Position numbers and translations under genes: made by a program. This document shows positions 1 through 8,395 of a stretch of DNA of 64,000 bases, one piece after another. Below the pieces are notes generated by a model, which was not told where the DNA came from, did not search any database, and saw nothing but the letters and a program-made list of their open reading frames with translations. Every line of letters starts with the position of its first letter. Position 1 is the first letter of the stretch. Source of the stretch: Parabacteroides sp. AD58 (GTDB lineage Bacteria; Bacteroidota; Bacteroidia; Bacteroidales; Tannerellaceae); NCBI RefSeq assembly GCF_023744375.2, contig NZ_CP146284.1:1240001-1304000 (forward strand), given 5' to 3'.

Positions 1-156
1 CAAAGCCAAATCGGCCGAAGTCAACAAAGAAGTTACATTGACAGAAATATTACCACCATTACGTTCAGCCCAGCCTTTCGTCCACAAATAACCTGCAACT
101 TCGGCTATACGACCTATTTCTTCCATTAAAGCGACATTGCTTCTTAATTGTTCCAT
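1..156 (-). CDS. rhaD: Rhamnulose-1-phosphate aldolase, N-terminal part
   Basis: Only the first 52 codons lie in the window; the gene runs off the left edge. The peptide starts MEQLRSNVALMEEIG and contains AEVAGYLWTKGWAERNGGNIS, the conserved N-terminal substrate loop of class II aldolases of the RhaD type. The enzyme splits L-rhamnulose 1-phosphate into dihydroxyacetone phosphate and L-lactaldehyde in the cytoplasm. The metal-binding histidines lie outside the window. It is the last visible gene of the rhaB-rhaA-rhaT-rhaD series, which supports the name. A hairpin and a short repeat array separate it from rhaT. Confidence 0.85.
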   Translation of the reverse strand, partial: MEQLRSNVALMEEIGRIAEVAGYLWTKGWAERNGGNISVNVTSLLTSADLAL

Positions 157-191
157 TTTCAATCAGTTTATAGTTTTTGCATTTATCTTTT

Positions 192-228
192 ATCCCGTCT
201 GTTTTTAACGACAGACGGGATCTTTTTT
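192..228 (+). terminator. Hairpin with T-tract between rhaT and rhaD
   Basis: An 11-bp perfect inverted repeat (ATCCCGTCTGT at 192-202 and its complement at 211-221) with an 8-nt loop is followed by T6 on the plus strand. Both flanking genes are on the minus strand, where the hairpin has no T-tract after it. It could therefore be an mRNA processing or stability hairpin between rhaT and rhaD, or a terminator for antisense transcription. Confidence 0.5.
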
Positions 229-231
229 CAT

Positions 232-315
232 ATACGCCAGTTTTTATTCAAAATACGCCGGCTTTTTACTAAAATACGCCAGCTTTTCCATAAAATACGC
301 CGGCTTTTTGGCCCT
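232..315. repeat. Four 21-bp direct repeats between rhaD and rhaT
   Basis: The element ATACGCC begins at 232, 253, 274 and 295, an exact 21-bp step. Each unit continues with AGTTTTT, GGCTTTTT or AGCTTTTCCATAAA, so the copies are close but not identical. The array fills most of the rhaT-rhaD gap. A shadow reading frame through it gives a heptad-like peptide, an artefact of 21 being a multiple of 3. Related repeats with 22-23 bp steps occur in other gaps of the window. Confidence 0.85.
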
Positions 316-326
316 TGTCAAAAGCC

Positions 327-1349
327 TTATAAATTGGGGAAAATTAGTGAAAGGATTAATACACACATTCCCAAAATCAAAACGACAATCGTTTTTCGGT
401 CAACGCCTTGCCATTCCTTCAATAAGATTCCCCAAATATTACTAAAAATCACATTTAACGACATCAGAATACTCCATGAAAAAGCCAACATCACCGGAGA
501 ATCGGCAAAGAAACTCTTCCCCATTCCCAAACCGAAGAATTGTGAATACCATAAAAGTCCGGCTAAAGCACAAAATAAGACATTATTCCACAAAACTCCA
601 GTCGAAACTGAAAAATATTCACCTCCAGTATGATTTCGCTTATTCTGAAACAGACAATACACGGCATTCGTCAGAAACCCACCGGTAGTTACCAGCAAGA
701 TAACAGGATTAAGCACAAACAATTCGTTAGCGCCACGGCTTCGTACGAAATCGGAAATGGGAGAACCCGCTTCCAGCCCTAAATTAAAACAGGCACTCAT
801 AACACCGGCCAATAAAGCCACGGCCAGTCCCTTGGTCAGTGCAAAATCTTTAACAGCCGCTTTTTTCTCCTCGTCTGTCATGTTCCGGGCCCGTAAGCTT
901 CCGGCATATCCGATAATGGCAATACCCGCCAAGGTGATACAAACGCCTAATAACAGGATAAGACCTTCGCCATGCAGTAAATCTTGTCCACCTAAAATGG
1001 CCGGAAAGAGTGTACCGAATCCGGCACAGGTTCCCAAAGAGATACTCTGTCCTAAGGCCACTCCAAGATATCGCATGCTCAGACCGAAGGTCAATCCTCC
1101 AACGCCCCACAGCATACCATATACAATCGCCTTCAAACTGCCCTCCATCTGAAACAGATCCATCAGTCCAATTCCTTCTGGAAGAGCTAAAAATGTACCT
1201 AACAGCGGAAAAACCAGCCAAGCAAAGATACCCTGAACGAGCCAGAAACTTTCCCAACTCCAAGATTGAATCTTGTTGATTGGAACATACGAACTGCTCT
1301 GTCCCAGACTACCTATAGCAATGATCAGCAAGCCAACAAGAATATCCAT
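327..1349 (-). CDS. rhaT: L-rhamnose/proton symporter RhaT
   Basis: 340 residues, close to the 344 of E. coli RhaT. About ten hydrophobic segments fill the protein, starting with MDILVGLLIIAIGSLGQSSS and the conserved SWESFWLVQGIFAWLVFPLL. RhaT brings L-rhamnose across the inner membrane with a proton. Its ATG follows the rhaA stop by 2 bp, so the two are translated from one message. No alternative family fits as well. The shorter frames inside it on both strands are shadows. Confidence 0.93.
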   Translation of the reverse strand: MDILVGLLIIAIGSLGQSSSYVPINKIQSWSWESFWLVQGIFAWLVFPLLGTFLALPEGIGLMDLFQMEGSLKAIVYGMLWGVGGLTFGLSMRYLGVALGQSISLGTCAGFGTLFPAILGGQDLLHGEGLILLLGVCITLAGIAIIGYAGSLRARNMTDEEKKAAVKDFALTKGLAVALLAGVMSACFNLGLEAGSPISDFVRSRGANELFVLNPVILLVTTGGFLTNAVYCLFQNKRNHTGGEYFSVSTGVLWNNVLFCALAGLLWYSQFFGLGMGKSFFADSPVMLAFSWSILMSLNVIFSNIWGILLKEWQGVDRKTIVVLILGMCVLILSLIFPNL

Positions 1350-1351
1350 AA

Positions 1352-2611
1352 TTATCCTCGCTTACTGGTTACATCGGCTTCATATTTCTCAATGTCTGCC
1401 ATATAACTTTCACCTACGGGAACATCATTCTTCAGGCAGAACATATCCCAGACAGCATTCCAGGGCAAGCTTTTGGCTTCTTCCTGCAAAGCCAAGCGCT
1501 GGAACAGCAGATCTTTCTCTTCATATTCCTGCAATAATGCCGAAGGTTCCAACAATGCCTGTAACAATGCTTTCTGAGTAGCCCGGACACCAATGACATA
1601 TGCCCCGATCCGATTAATGGTTGCATCAAAATAATCCAGACCAATATGGATTCTATTCAAGGCATTCGAACGGACCAGCTCACGCGAAAGATCCAGCAAT
1701 TCATCATTCAGGATGACTACATGGTCACTGTCCCAACGTACCGGGCGACTGACATGCAGCATAATCTCGGGAGTGAACAACAGCAAAGAAGATATTTTAT
1801 CAGCAATGCTTTCCGACAGATGGAAATGTCCTGTATCCAAAGTCACTATCTTCTGATTCTTCACCCCGTAACCCAAATAAAAGTCATACGAACCGACCGT
1901 ATAATTTTCCAGGCCAATACCAAAAAGTTTTGCTTCGATACAATCTTTCATATTTTTATAGTCAACGGAAAATATCTCATCCAATGACCGTTCCAAAATC
2001 TGGCGATATTTCAACCGGCTGGCAGGAACTTCCTTGCTACCATCATGAATCCAGAGGTTCATGATACACGGATCTTCCTGGAATTTACCCATCTCTTCAC
2101 TAATCCAGCGACAACGCTTGGTATGTTCAATCCAGAAATTACGGATCTCATCCTTCGGATTGGCCAATGTCAGGTTTCCACTTTTCGGATGAGAGAACGA
2201 TGTACTGTTAAAATCCAGCTTCATGCCCTGTTCTTTCGCCCATTCCATCCAGCTCTGGAAATGACAAGGTTCTATTTCATCCCGGTCGACTACCTTTCCT
2301 TGAAAATCACCATATATTGCATGCAGACTCAAGCGGTGTTTCCCCGGAATTAATGATGTAGCCTCTATAATATCAGAACGGACTTCGTCAATGGTTCGCG
2401 CCCGACCCGGATAATTACCAGTCACCTGAATACCACCGGTCAATGCACCAGCCTGGTTTTCAAATCCCATGACATCATCTGTTTGCCAGCAATGCAATGA
2501 CAAGGCTATCTGCTGAAGCTGAGCCATCGCTTTTTCTGTATCCACACCTAAAGAAGCATATCTTTCTTTTGCAATTTCGTAACTCTGTCTTATATTTTTT
2601 TCGTTCGTCAT
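1352..2611 (-). CDS. rhaA: L-rhamnose isomerase
   Basis: 419 residues, the same length as E. coli RhaA. It converts L-rhamnose to L-rhamnulose, a metal-dependent reaction in the cytoplasm. Recognisable RhaA blocks include SLHCWQTDDVMGFE near the N-terminus, LSLHAIYGDF, LDFNSTSFSHPKSGN, TLDTGHFHLSESIADK and HVSRPVRWDSDHVV, which carry the Mn/Zn ligands. The gene lies 7 bp downstream of rhaB and 2 bp upstream of rhaT, so it is the middle of a tight operon. Confidence 0.96.
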   Translation of the reverse strand: MTNEKNIRQSYEIAKERYASLGVDTEKAMAQLQQIALSLHCWQTDDVMGFENQAGALTGGIQVTGNYPGRARTIDEVRSDIIEATSLIPGKHRLSLHAIYGDFQGKVVDRDEIEPCHFQSWMEWAKEQGMKLDFNSTSFSHPKSGNLTLANPKDEIRNFWIEHTKRCRWISEEMGKFQEDPCIMNLWIHDGSKEVPASRLKYRQILERSLDEIFSVDYKNMKDCIEAKLFGIGLENYTVGSYDFYLGYGVKNQKIVTLDTGHFHLSESIADKISSLLLFTPEIMLHVSRPVRWDSDHVVILNDELLDLSRELVRSNALNRIHIGLDYFDATINRIGAYVIGVRATQKALLQALLEPSALLQEYEEKDLLFQRLALQEEAKSLPWNAVWDMFCLKNDVPVGESYMADIEKYEADVTSKRG

Positions 2612-2618
2612 GATGAAA

Positions 2619-4100
2619 TTATTTTGAGGTTAAACTTAAAAACTTCTTATAAGCCCGTTCATAGGTTGAAAAAGGAACTTGGGGAACAAACACTTTGGGT
2701 GCCGCACTCGACAGAATCAACCGCCTCATTTCCCAACGGTCATGAATGAAACCTGCAGTCCGAGCCTGTATCAATCCGTTGCCCACAGCCGTTGCTTCAG
2801 AAGGGCCGGCAACTACGGGCAATTGTATTACATTTGCTATCAATTGATTCAAGAAATCATTCTTTGCTCCTCCACCGATAACGTGTAGCCGATGAATAGG
2901 AAATGGAGCGACGTGTTCCAAAAAGCCAAGTACTTTACGGTAACTAAAAGCCAGGCTTTCAAAGATACACCGGACATACTGACCCACTGAAGAAGGCTTT
3001 TGCTGACCGTTTTCCTGACAATACTGACAAATAGCATTTCGCATATCCAGGGGATTTGAGAAACAAGGGGCATTCGGATTTACCAAATTCCGGAAAGGAG
3101 TAGCCTTCTCCATCAAACTCAACAGCTCAGCATATGAATAATCATTGCCTTCCCGCTTCCACTCTTCCCGACAACGTTCCAATAGCCACATGCCTGTTAT
3201 ATTCTTCAAGAAACGGATCGTTCCATCAATACCACCTTCATTGGTAAAATTTTCCTGAAAAGATTCTTCCGAGATAATGGGTTCGTCGGTTTCAATACCC
3301 ATCAGGCTCCATGTTCCACTACTCAAATAAGCAAAATTCCGGTCTGTTGTCGGTACAGCAGCCACAGCCGAAGCGGTATCATGCCCGGCTACAGCAACAA
3401 CAGGAACAGGCCCGACACCAGTTTCTCTACCTAATGATTCAGTGAGCGTACCAACGACTGTTCCTGGATATACAATTTTCTCAAAGAGAGACGGAGAAAC
3501 GCCGGCAGCAGACAACAAATCCGGATCCATTGTTTTCGTATACGGATTTACCAATTGGGCAGTAGAAGCATCTGTATATTCACAAACCCGGTTGCCTGTA
3601 AGTAAATAAGAAAGCAAATCCGGAATAAACAACGCTTTGTCGGCTTGCTCCAGCGGTGAATATTTTTCCTGTTTCATCTGATAAAGCTGAAACAGGCTAT
3701 TGAAGTTCATTATCTGAATACCAGTTTTCTTATATACATCCTGTTGCGATATCTGCTGCTGGAAAAAATGTTCGGGTACGCCTTCCGTAAAAGGATCCCG
3801 ATAGGCACGAGGTAAACTCAACAAAACCCCGTCTGCACCCAGCAATCCAAAATCAACTCCCCAGGTATCAATACCGATTGATCTCAACGAAATCTTTTCT
3901 TTTCCACAATAACATAAAGCTTCCTTCAGTTCCTGATATATATGGTAGATATCCCAATAATAGCGGCCTTGTATTTCCAGAATCTTATTTGAAAACCGGT
4001 GAATTTCCTTCATTTCAAATTGATCTTTTAAAATAGTCATTAAAACAGCCCGGCCACTCGTAGCACCTATGTCGAATGATAAAAATGTGTTTACTTCCAT
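2619..4100 (-). CDS. rhaB: Rhamnulokinase
   Basis: 493 residues of the FGGY kinase family. The N-terminal SFDIGATSGRAV is the phosphate loop, SIGIDTWGVDFGLL follows near residue 75, AVAGHDTASAV is the mid-protein domain signature with the likely catalytic Asp, and GGGAKNDFLNQLIANV is the C-terminal adenosine-binding motif. It phosphorylates L-rhamnulose at O1. First gene of the minus-strand rha operon; its promoter faces that of the AraC-type regulator. Confidence 0.95.
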   Translation of the reverse strand: MEVNTFLSFDIGATSGRAVLMTILKDQFEMKEIHRFSNKILEIQGRYYWDIYHIYQELKEALCYCGKEKISLRSIGIDTWGVDFGLLGADGVLLSLPRAYRDPFTEGVPEHFFQQQISQQDVYKKTGIQIMNFNSLFQLYQMKQEKYSPLEQADKALFIPDLLSYLLTGNRVCEYTDASTAQLVNPYTKTMDPDLLSAAGVSPSLFEKIVYPGTVVGTLTESLGRETGVGPVPVVAVAGHDTASAVAAVPTTDRNFAYLSSGTWSLMGIETDEPIISEESFQENFTNEGGIDGTIRFLKNITGMWLLERCREEWKREGNDYSYAELLSLMEKATPFRNLVNPNAPCFSNPLDMRNAICQYCQENGQQKPSSVGQYVRCIFESLAFSYRKVLGFLEHVAPFPIHRLHVIGGGAKNDFLNQLIANVIQLPVVAGPSEATAVGNGLIQARTAGFIHDRWEMRRLILSSAAPKVFVPQVPFSTYERAYKKFLSLTSK

Positions 4101-4209
4101 GATAATTTATCCGTTACTTGAAGTTTTTTCTTATTTTTGGACAAATTTATCCGGTTTCCGGAGAAAACATATATAGATATTGATTTTAAACCTTTCAATT
4201 CTGATACAA
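4101..4209. promoter_or_regulatory. Divergent rhaB / rhaR promoter region
   Basis: A Bacteroidota -7 box for rhaB, TAAATTTG, reads on the minus strand at 4149-4142. One for the regulator, TATTTTTG, reads on the plus strand at 4132-4139, so the two promoters overlap. Between them and the -33 region of rhaB sits a perfect small palindrome, TCCGG-TTT-CCGGA, at 4150-4162. No good TTTG -33 box is seen for rhaB, as expected for an activator-dependent promoter. Start points are inferred. Confidence 0.6.
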
Positions 4210-5115
4210 ATGAATACTCAGATAAACAATCAGCTATGTTATTTGACATACAGTGCCAATGATGAAGCTTGGGGAACCATTATTACGACAGCTGGTTTCC
4301 AACGGATTTCACCGCACGCCGTATATCCACCATCGCAACATCCCAAGAGTTATAACTTCTGTCCGCAAAACGGACGCATTCTAAATGAATATCAGTTTGT
4401 CTATATTGTAAAAGGTAGCGGACAATTCGTTTCTAACCATAAAAAGAAGCAGGCTGTCAAAACCGGAGATCTGTTAATCCTCTTTCCGGGTGAGTGGCAC
4501 AATTACTACCCGGATGTGGATTCCGGCTGGGATGAATATTGGGTAGGATTTAAAGGCGCTTATATGGATTACCTGATGAACAAACACTTCTTTTCTCCGG
4601 AAAATCCTGTTTTAGAATTAGGCATCAGCTGTTCTCTCGTCAGTTTGTATGAAGATTTGCTGCAAACAGCCAACAACGAAAAAGCAGGTTTCCAAATTAT
4701 GCTGGCAGGTATCTTGCAACACATCACCAGCACGATCTACTACAAGAATAAAAACCAGTCATTTGCGGATGCCTATATTCTGGAGAAATTGGCAGAAGCC
4801 CGCAGAATCATGAAAGCTGAAATTGAACATCCTTCATCTCCGGAAGACATAGCGGCTCAATTAGGATTAAGCTATTCCTGGTTTCGCCGGACATTCAAAG
4901 ACTATACAGGTGTTTCACCAGCCCAATACCAGATTCAGCTACGTTTAATCCGGGCCAAAGAGTTATTAAGTCAGACTTCTCTGAATATTACAGAAATTGC
5001 CTATCAGTTACATTTCGAAAACGGCGGACAATTTTCTACCTTTTTCAAGAAAAGAGAAGGACTGACACCGAAAGAATACAGAGACTGGATTTCTGCTGCT
5101 AACTCAAAAGAATAA
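4210..5115 (+). CDS. rhaR: AraC-family regulator of the rhamnose operon
   Basis: 301 residues from the ATG at 4210; an upstream TTG at 4180 in frame is less likely. The N-terminal half is a cupin-like ligand domain (VKTGDLLILFPGEWHNYYPD), and the last 100 residues hold two helix-turn-helix units, with SPEDIAAQLGLSYSWFRRTFKDYTG and TEIAYQLHFENGGQFSTFFKKREG. Divergent orientation next to rhaB makes it the likely L-rhamnose-responsive activator, as known for the Bacteroides thetaiotaomicron rhamnose locus. The symbol rests on context. Confidence 0.85.
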   Translation: MNTQINNQLCYLTYSANDEAWGTIITTAGFQRISPHAVYPPSQHPKSYNFCPQNGRILNEYQFVYIVKGSGQFVSNHKKKQAVKTGDLLILFPGEWHNYYPDVDSGWDEYWVGFKGAYMDYLMNKHFFSPENPVLELGISCSLVSLYEDLLQTANNEKAGFQIMLAGILQHITSTIYYKNKNQSFADAYILEKLAEARRIMKAEIEHPSSPEDIAAQLGLSYSWFRRTFKDYTGVSPAQYQIQLRLIRAKELLSQTSLNITEIAYQLHFENGGQFSTFFKKREGLTPKEYRDWISAANSKE

Positions 5116-5167
5116 ATCAGCAGCCAATCCGAGCTTCGATACGACCTATTATTTATTAGGAATTAAA

Positions 5168-5668
5168 ATGAACAATTTTGCTGCCATTGATTTTGAAACG
5201 GCCAACCGTGAACCTTCCAGCGTTTGCAGTGTTGGCATTGTCATTGTAAAAGACGGGAAAATACAGGAACGGCTGTATCGTCTGATCCACCCGATACCCA
5301 ACTATTATAGCTATTGGAATACTAAAATCCATGGATTAACCGCAGTTGATACAGCCCAGTCACCAGCATTTCCTGAAGTCTGGGCTGAAATAGCACCACA
5401 TATCGGCGATCTCCCACTCGTTGCTCATAACTCACCATTCGATGAGGGTTGCCTGAAAGCTGTTTTTCAGAAATATGAAATGGATTATCCCAATTATACT
5501 TTTCTATGCACCTGCAGAGCTTCCCGACGTGTATTTGGGAAAAAGTTACCCAACCATCAGCTGCAAACAGTTGCAGCCCATTGTGGTTACGACCTGAGAC
5601 AACATCATCATGCGCTGGCAGATGCAGAAGCCTGTGCATGGATTGCCTTACAAATCATCAACCCCTAA
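5168..5668 (+). CDS. DnaQ-like 3'-5' exonuclease
   Basis: 166 residues with all three exonuclease motifs of the DEDDh superfamily: AIDFETA at residues 6-12 (Asp and Glu of motif I), VAHNSPFDEGCL near residue 86 (motif II) and HHALADAEACA near residue 146 (motif III, His-x4-Asp). It should remove nucleotides from 3' ends using two metal ions. It is a free-standing domain without a polymerase or BRCT part, so it may act in repair or nucleotide clean-up. It ends 14 bp from the convergent MATE gene. Confidence 0.85.
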   Translation: MNNFAAIDFETANREPSSVCSVGIVIVKDGKIQERLYRLIHPIPNYYSYWNTKIHGLTAVDTAQSPAFPEVWAEIAPHIGDLPLVAHNSPFDEGCLKAVFQKYEMDYPNYTFLCTCRASRRVFGKKLPNHQLQTVAAHCGYDLRQHHHALADAEACAWIALQIINP

Positions 5669-5682
5669 TGCCGGATCCCTGT

Positions 5683-7035
5683 TCAGACGCTGAGTAACTT
5701 CCGGGACGATAATTTCTTTTTCCAGCGGGACAAATAGATAATACATATCAATAAGGACACAGTTGTAGCTAATGGTGATGCATATCCCATCCAGACAAGT
5801 GATGTCGTATCAATATGACTGAATAACCAGGATAACGGAATACGGAACACAAAGGTGGCAATCAGACTGTGCAGCATGGGGAACCAGGAATTTCCCTGTC
5901 CGCTAAAATAGGAGTTCATGCAGAAAACAAAGCTCACCAAAATACAATCAATGCTGTAGCCTCGTAAATAATCTGCCCCCATCGCAACGACAGCCTCATT
6001 TCCAGTAAATATACGAATCAATGTTTCCGGGAGAAATTGAGAATAAATACACATAGAAACGCCAAAAATCAAGGCCATGCCTATTCCGGCATACAGACAA
6101 CGATTCATACGCTCTATCAGTCCGGCTCCGTAATTCTGCGCCGTCATGGCAGCAACAGCCGACGAAATAGCTACTGGCGGCAACATGGCAAAAACGATTA
6201 TCTTTTCCACCACACCCAAAGCAGCCGACGCAATGACACCCATCTGGTTTACAAGTATTGTTATTATCAGAAAAGAGATATTCACCAACGCATCTTGTAA
6301 CGCTATCGGAGCTCCCAAGGTAACAATACGTTGCGATAAAATACCATTTAAACGGATATCTTTTCGGGTAAATGGAAAACTGAAGCCTCTACGATGCAGG
6401 AACCATAAGGCCGTCATGAAACTAATTCCTTGAGATGAAACTGTTGCCAATGCAGCACCTGCTGCCCGTAAATGTAAACCGCCAACCAGTAGAAAGTCTA
6501 ATAGGATATTTATGACACAAGCCAATGCCACAAAATAAAGAGGTGTACGAGAATCTCCTAACCCTCGTAAAATGCCACATACCACATTATAACCTATAAT
6601 AAAAGGTATGCCTAATGAACAAATCAGCAAATACGCCCGTGTGTCTCGCATGGCCTCAACTGGTGTATGCATAACAGAAGCAATCGGATTATGACACACC
6701 GACATTATGCAAGTAAGTATGATGCCAATCATAGCAAACAACCAGACGGACGAGCCTATAATAGCAGCCTGCTCCTTATAATTTCGGGCACCGGTAGCAA
6801 TACCTATAAGGACTGTTATTCCGGTTGTCAATCCTAAGATGATGCCGGTAACGGTTTGCATAACCTGGCTGCCGATGGCCACACCCGACACACTTGCCGC
6901 ATCATCAAACTGCCCAACCACAAAAAGATCGGCTCCACCATATAAGGCTTGCAACACGTTTGCCAACAAATACGGCAAAGCAAATTGGAATAATACGTTA
7001 ATCACATTTCCTTGCGTCAAGTCCAGCTCTTTCAT
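5683..7035 (-). CDS. MATE-family efflux transporter
   Basis: 450 residues from the ATG at 7035; a TTG nine bases upstream is also in frame. Twelve hydrophobic segments in two halves. It opens with LDLTQGNVINVLFQFALPYLLANVLQALYGGADLFVVGQF, characteristic of the DinF/NorM-like MATE family, and repeats the pattern near residue 230. It exports an unknown cationic compound, driven by sodium or protons. It is single-gene, preceded by a strong promoter and an unusually long, hairpin-rich leader, which suggests control by its substrate. Confidence 0.9.
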   Translation of the reverse strand: MKELDLTQGNVINVLFQFALPYLLANVLQALYGGADLFVVGQFDDAASVSGVAIGSQVMQTVTGIILGLTTGITVLIGIATGARNYKEQAAIIGSSVWLFAMIGIILTCIMSVCHNPIASVMHTPVEAMRDTRAYLLICSLGIPFIIGYNVVCGILRGLGDSRTPLYFVALACVINILLDFLLVGGLHLRAAGAALATVSSQGISFMTALWFLHRRGFSFPFTRKDIRLNGILSQRIVTLGAPIALQDALVNISFLIITILVNQMGVIASAALGVVEKIIVFAMLPPVAISSAVAAMTAQNYGAGLIERMNRCLYAGIGMALIFGVSMCIYSQFLPETLIRIFTGNEAVVAMGADYLRGYSIDCILVSFVFCMNSYFSGQGNSWFPMLHSLIATFVFRIPLSWLFSHIDTTSLVWMGYASPLATTVSLLICIIYLSRWKKKLSSRKLLSV

Positions 7036-7167
7036 ACATCTCAAGTTATTAATAAAAACACATGAGCAAACAGAAAGCCGGATAAGCTGATTGGTTTTAC
7101 CCAGTCATCTTATCCGGCTCCTATCTCGCCCTCCGATGAGGATTACAAAACGCTCCTTTTTCTTATG
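7036..7167 (-). promoter_or_regulatory. Structured leader of the MATE gene
   Basis: About 130 nt lie between the predicted start point and the MATE start codon. The leader holds an 11-bp perfect stem (AGCCGGATAAG at 7119-7109 with its complement at 7086-7076, 22-nt loop) followed by TTTCTGTTT, and before it a GC-rich segment with CCTC-ATCG-GAGG and a GGAGCG/GGCGAG stretch. This looks like an aptamer-plus-hairpin layout. I could not match it to TPP, FMN, SAM, preQ1, fluoride or cobalamin riboswitch signatures. Confidence 0.5.
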
Positions 7168-7172
7168 TCCTG

Positions 7173-7204
7173 CAAATGTATAATGAATCGAGGAAGTAAT
7201 CAAA
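7173..7204 (-). promoter_or_regulatory. Promoter of the MATE gene
   Basis: On the minus strand TTTG (7204-7201), 20 bp, then TACATTTG (7180-7173): an exact match to the Bacteroidota housekeeping consensus. Transcription should begin near 7167. Confidence 0.8.
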
Positions 7205-7236
7205 TAATCCAGTTGGTTTCTTTCAGTCCATTTTAT

Positions 7237-8379
7237 TTAGAAACCGACTTGTTTCTGCTGTTCCTTATTATAACGATCACCTATTATAGGTATCGTTGCC
7301 ACTGTATTTTCCAAATCCATCCATTCTTCAGGCCGTAGTTCAAAATCCAATGTACGAAGATTTTCTTCTAAATGAGCTAATTTAGTAGTTCCCGGAATTG
7401 GTACAACCGATGGTGATTTTTGCAATAACCAGCCCAAAGCTACTTGCGAAGAAGTCATGCCTCGCGTCCGTCCGAATTGCTGTAACTCATTCACAATTCT
7501 TAAATTGGACCGAATGGCTTCCGGAGTAAAACGAGGAAGCGTCTGACGATTATCATTCTGAGTATCGAAACGGGTATATTCATTAATACACCCACCTAAA
7601 AATCCCCGATTCAGCGGACTGTAAGGAACGAAACCAATTCCTAATTCCTGACACACATCCAATACTCCATTTTCTTCAACCAACCGATGCATCAGATGGT
7701 ATTCACTTTGAATGGCGGTCAGCGGACAAACAGCATGAGCCTTCCGAATCGTATCCGCACTCACTTCACACATACCCCAATGCAATACTTTTCCTTCTTT
7801 TATCAAGTCCGAGATTGTTCCAGCCACATCTTCTACAGGCACCGTCGGATCAAAACGATGTTGATAAAACAAAGAAATACAGTCTATACGCAGGCGTTTC
7901 AATGAGTCTTCACAGAACCGCCGAATAGTAGCTGGACGACTATCCTGCCGTCCAGTTGCTTTTCCGTCAATCACTTCATGACCAAATTTTGTCGTCACAT
8001 TCACTTGTCCTTTAAAAGGTGCAAGTGCTTCTCCAGCTAACAACTCATTGTTAAGAGGACCATAAATAATAGCTGTATCAAAAAGAGTGACTCCACGATC
8101 TACAGCTTGATGTATCAGACGGATACATTGATTCTTATCCGGATGCTGACTCCGGTTATAAGTCATACCCATCAACCCTAATCCTAAAGCTGAAACTTCT
8201 AACGCATTTTCTCCAGAACCTAATACACGATGAGTAGAAACAGAAATATTTTCCTTACTTTCAACGTGATTCAATGAGACAGCAGATGGTGTTATTGCCT
8301 GTATTTGCTCATTTGCTGAAGAAATACTCCATGCTGCTCCCAAAGTCATAGATGTCTGTAAAAATCCCCGGCGATTCAT
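7237..8379 (-). CDS. Aldo/keto reductase with twin-arginine signal
   Basis: 380 residues. The N-terminus NRRGFLQTSMTLGAAWS is a twin-arginine (Tat) signal, then a linker to about residue 50 and a full aldo/keto reductase barrel. The catalytic tetrad is present: Asp101 and Tyr106 in DTAIIYG, Lys131 in TTKFG, His174 in YQHRFD. It would reduce an aldehyde or ketone with NADPH. The Tat signal implies folding with cofactor before export to the periplasm. It sits 16 bp after an SDR gene in one operon; the substrate is unknown. Confidence 0.88.
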   Translation of the reverse strand: MNRRGFLQTSMTLGAAWSISSANEQIQAITPSAVSLNHVESKENISVSTHRVLGSGENALEVSALGLGLMGMTYNRSQHPDKNQCIRLIHQAVDRGVTLFDTAIIYGPLNNELLAGEALAPFKGQVNVTTKFGHEVIDGKATGRQDSRPATIRRFCEDSLKRLRIDCISLFYQHRFDPTVPVEDVAGTISDLIKEGKVLHWGMCEVSADTIRKAHAVCPLTAIQSEYHLMHRLVEENGVLDVCQELGIGFVPYSPLNRGFLGGCINEYTRFDTQNDNRQTLPRFTPEAIRSNLRIVNELQQFGRTRGMTSSQVALGWLLQKSPSVVPIPGTTKLAHLEENLRTLDFELRPEEWMDLENTVATIPIIGDRYNKEQQKQVGF

Positions 8380-8395
8380 ATGGCTTTCAGTTTAA

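Noticed and set aside
148..633. 161-residue plus-strand frame with heptad-like repeats
   Set aside because: It runs opposite rhaT, and the repeats come from the 21-bp intergenic units, which are a multiple of three.
7036..7167. Known riboswitch (TPP, FMN, SAM, preQ1, fluoride, cobalamin)
   Set aside because: None of their conserved core boxes could be found in the leader on either strand.
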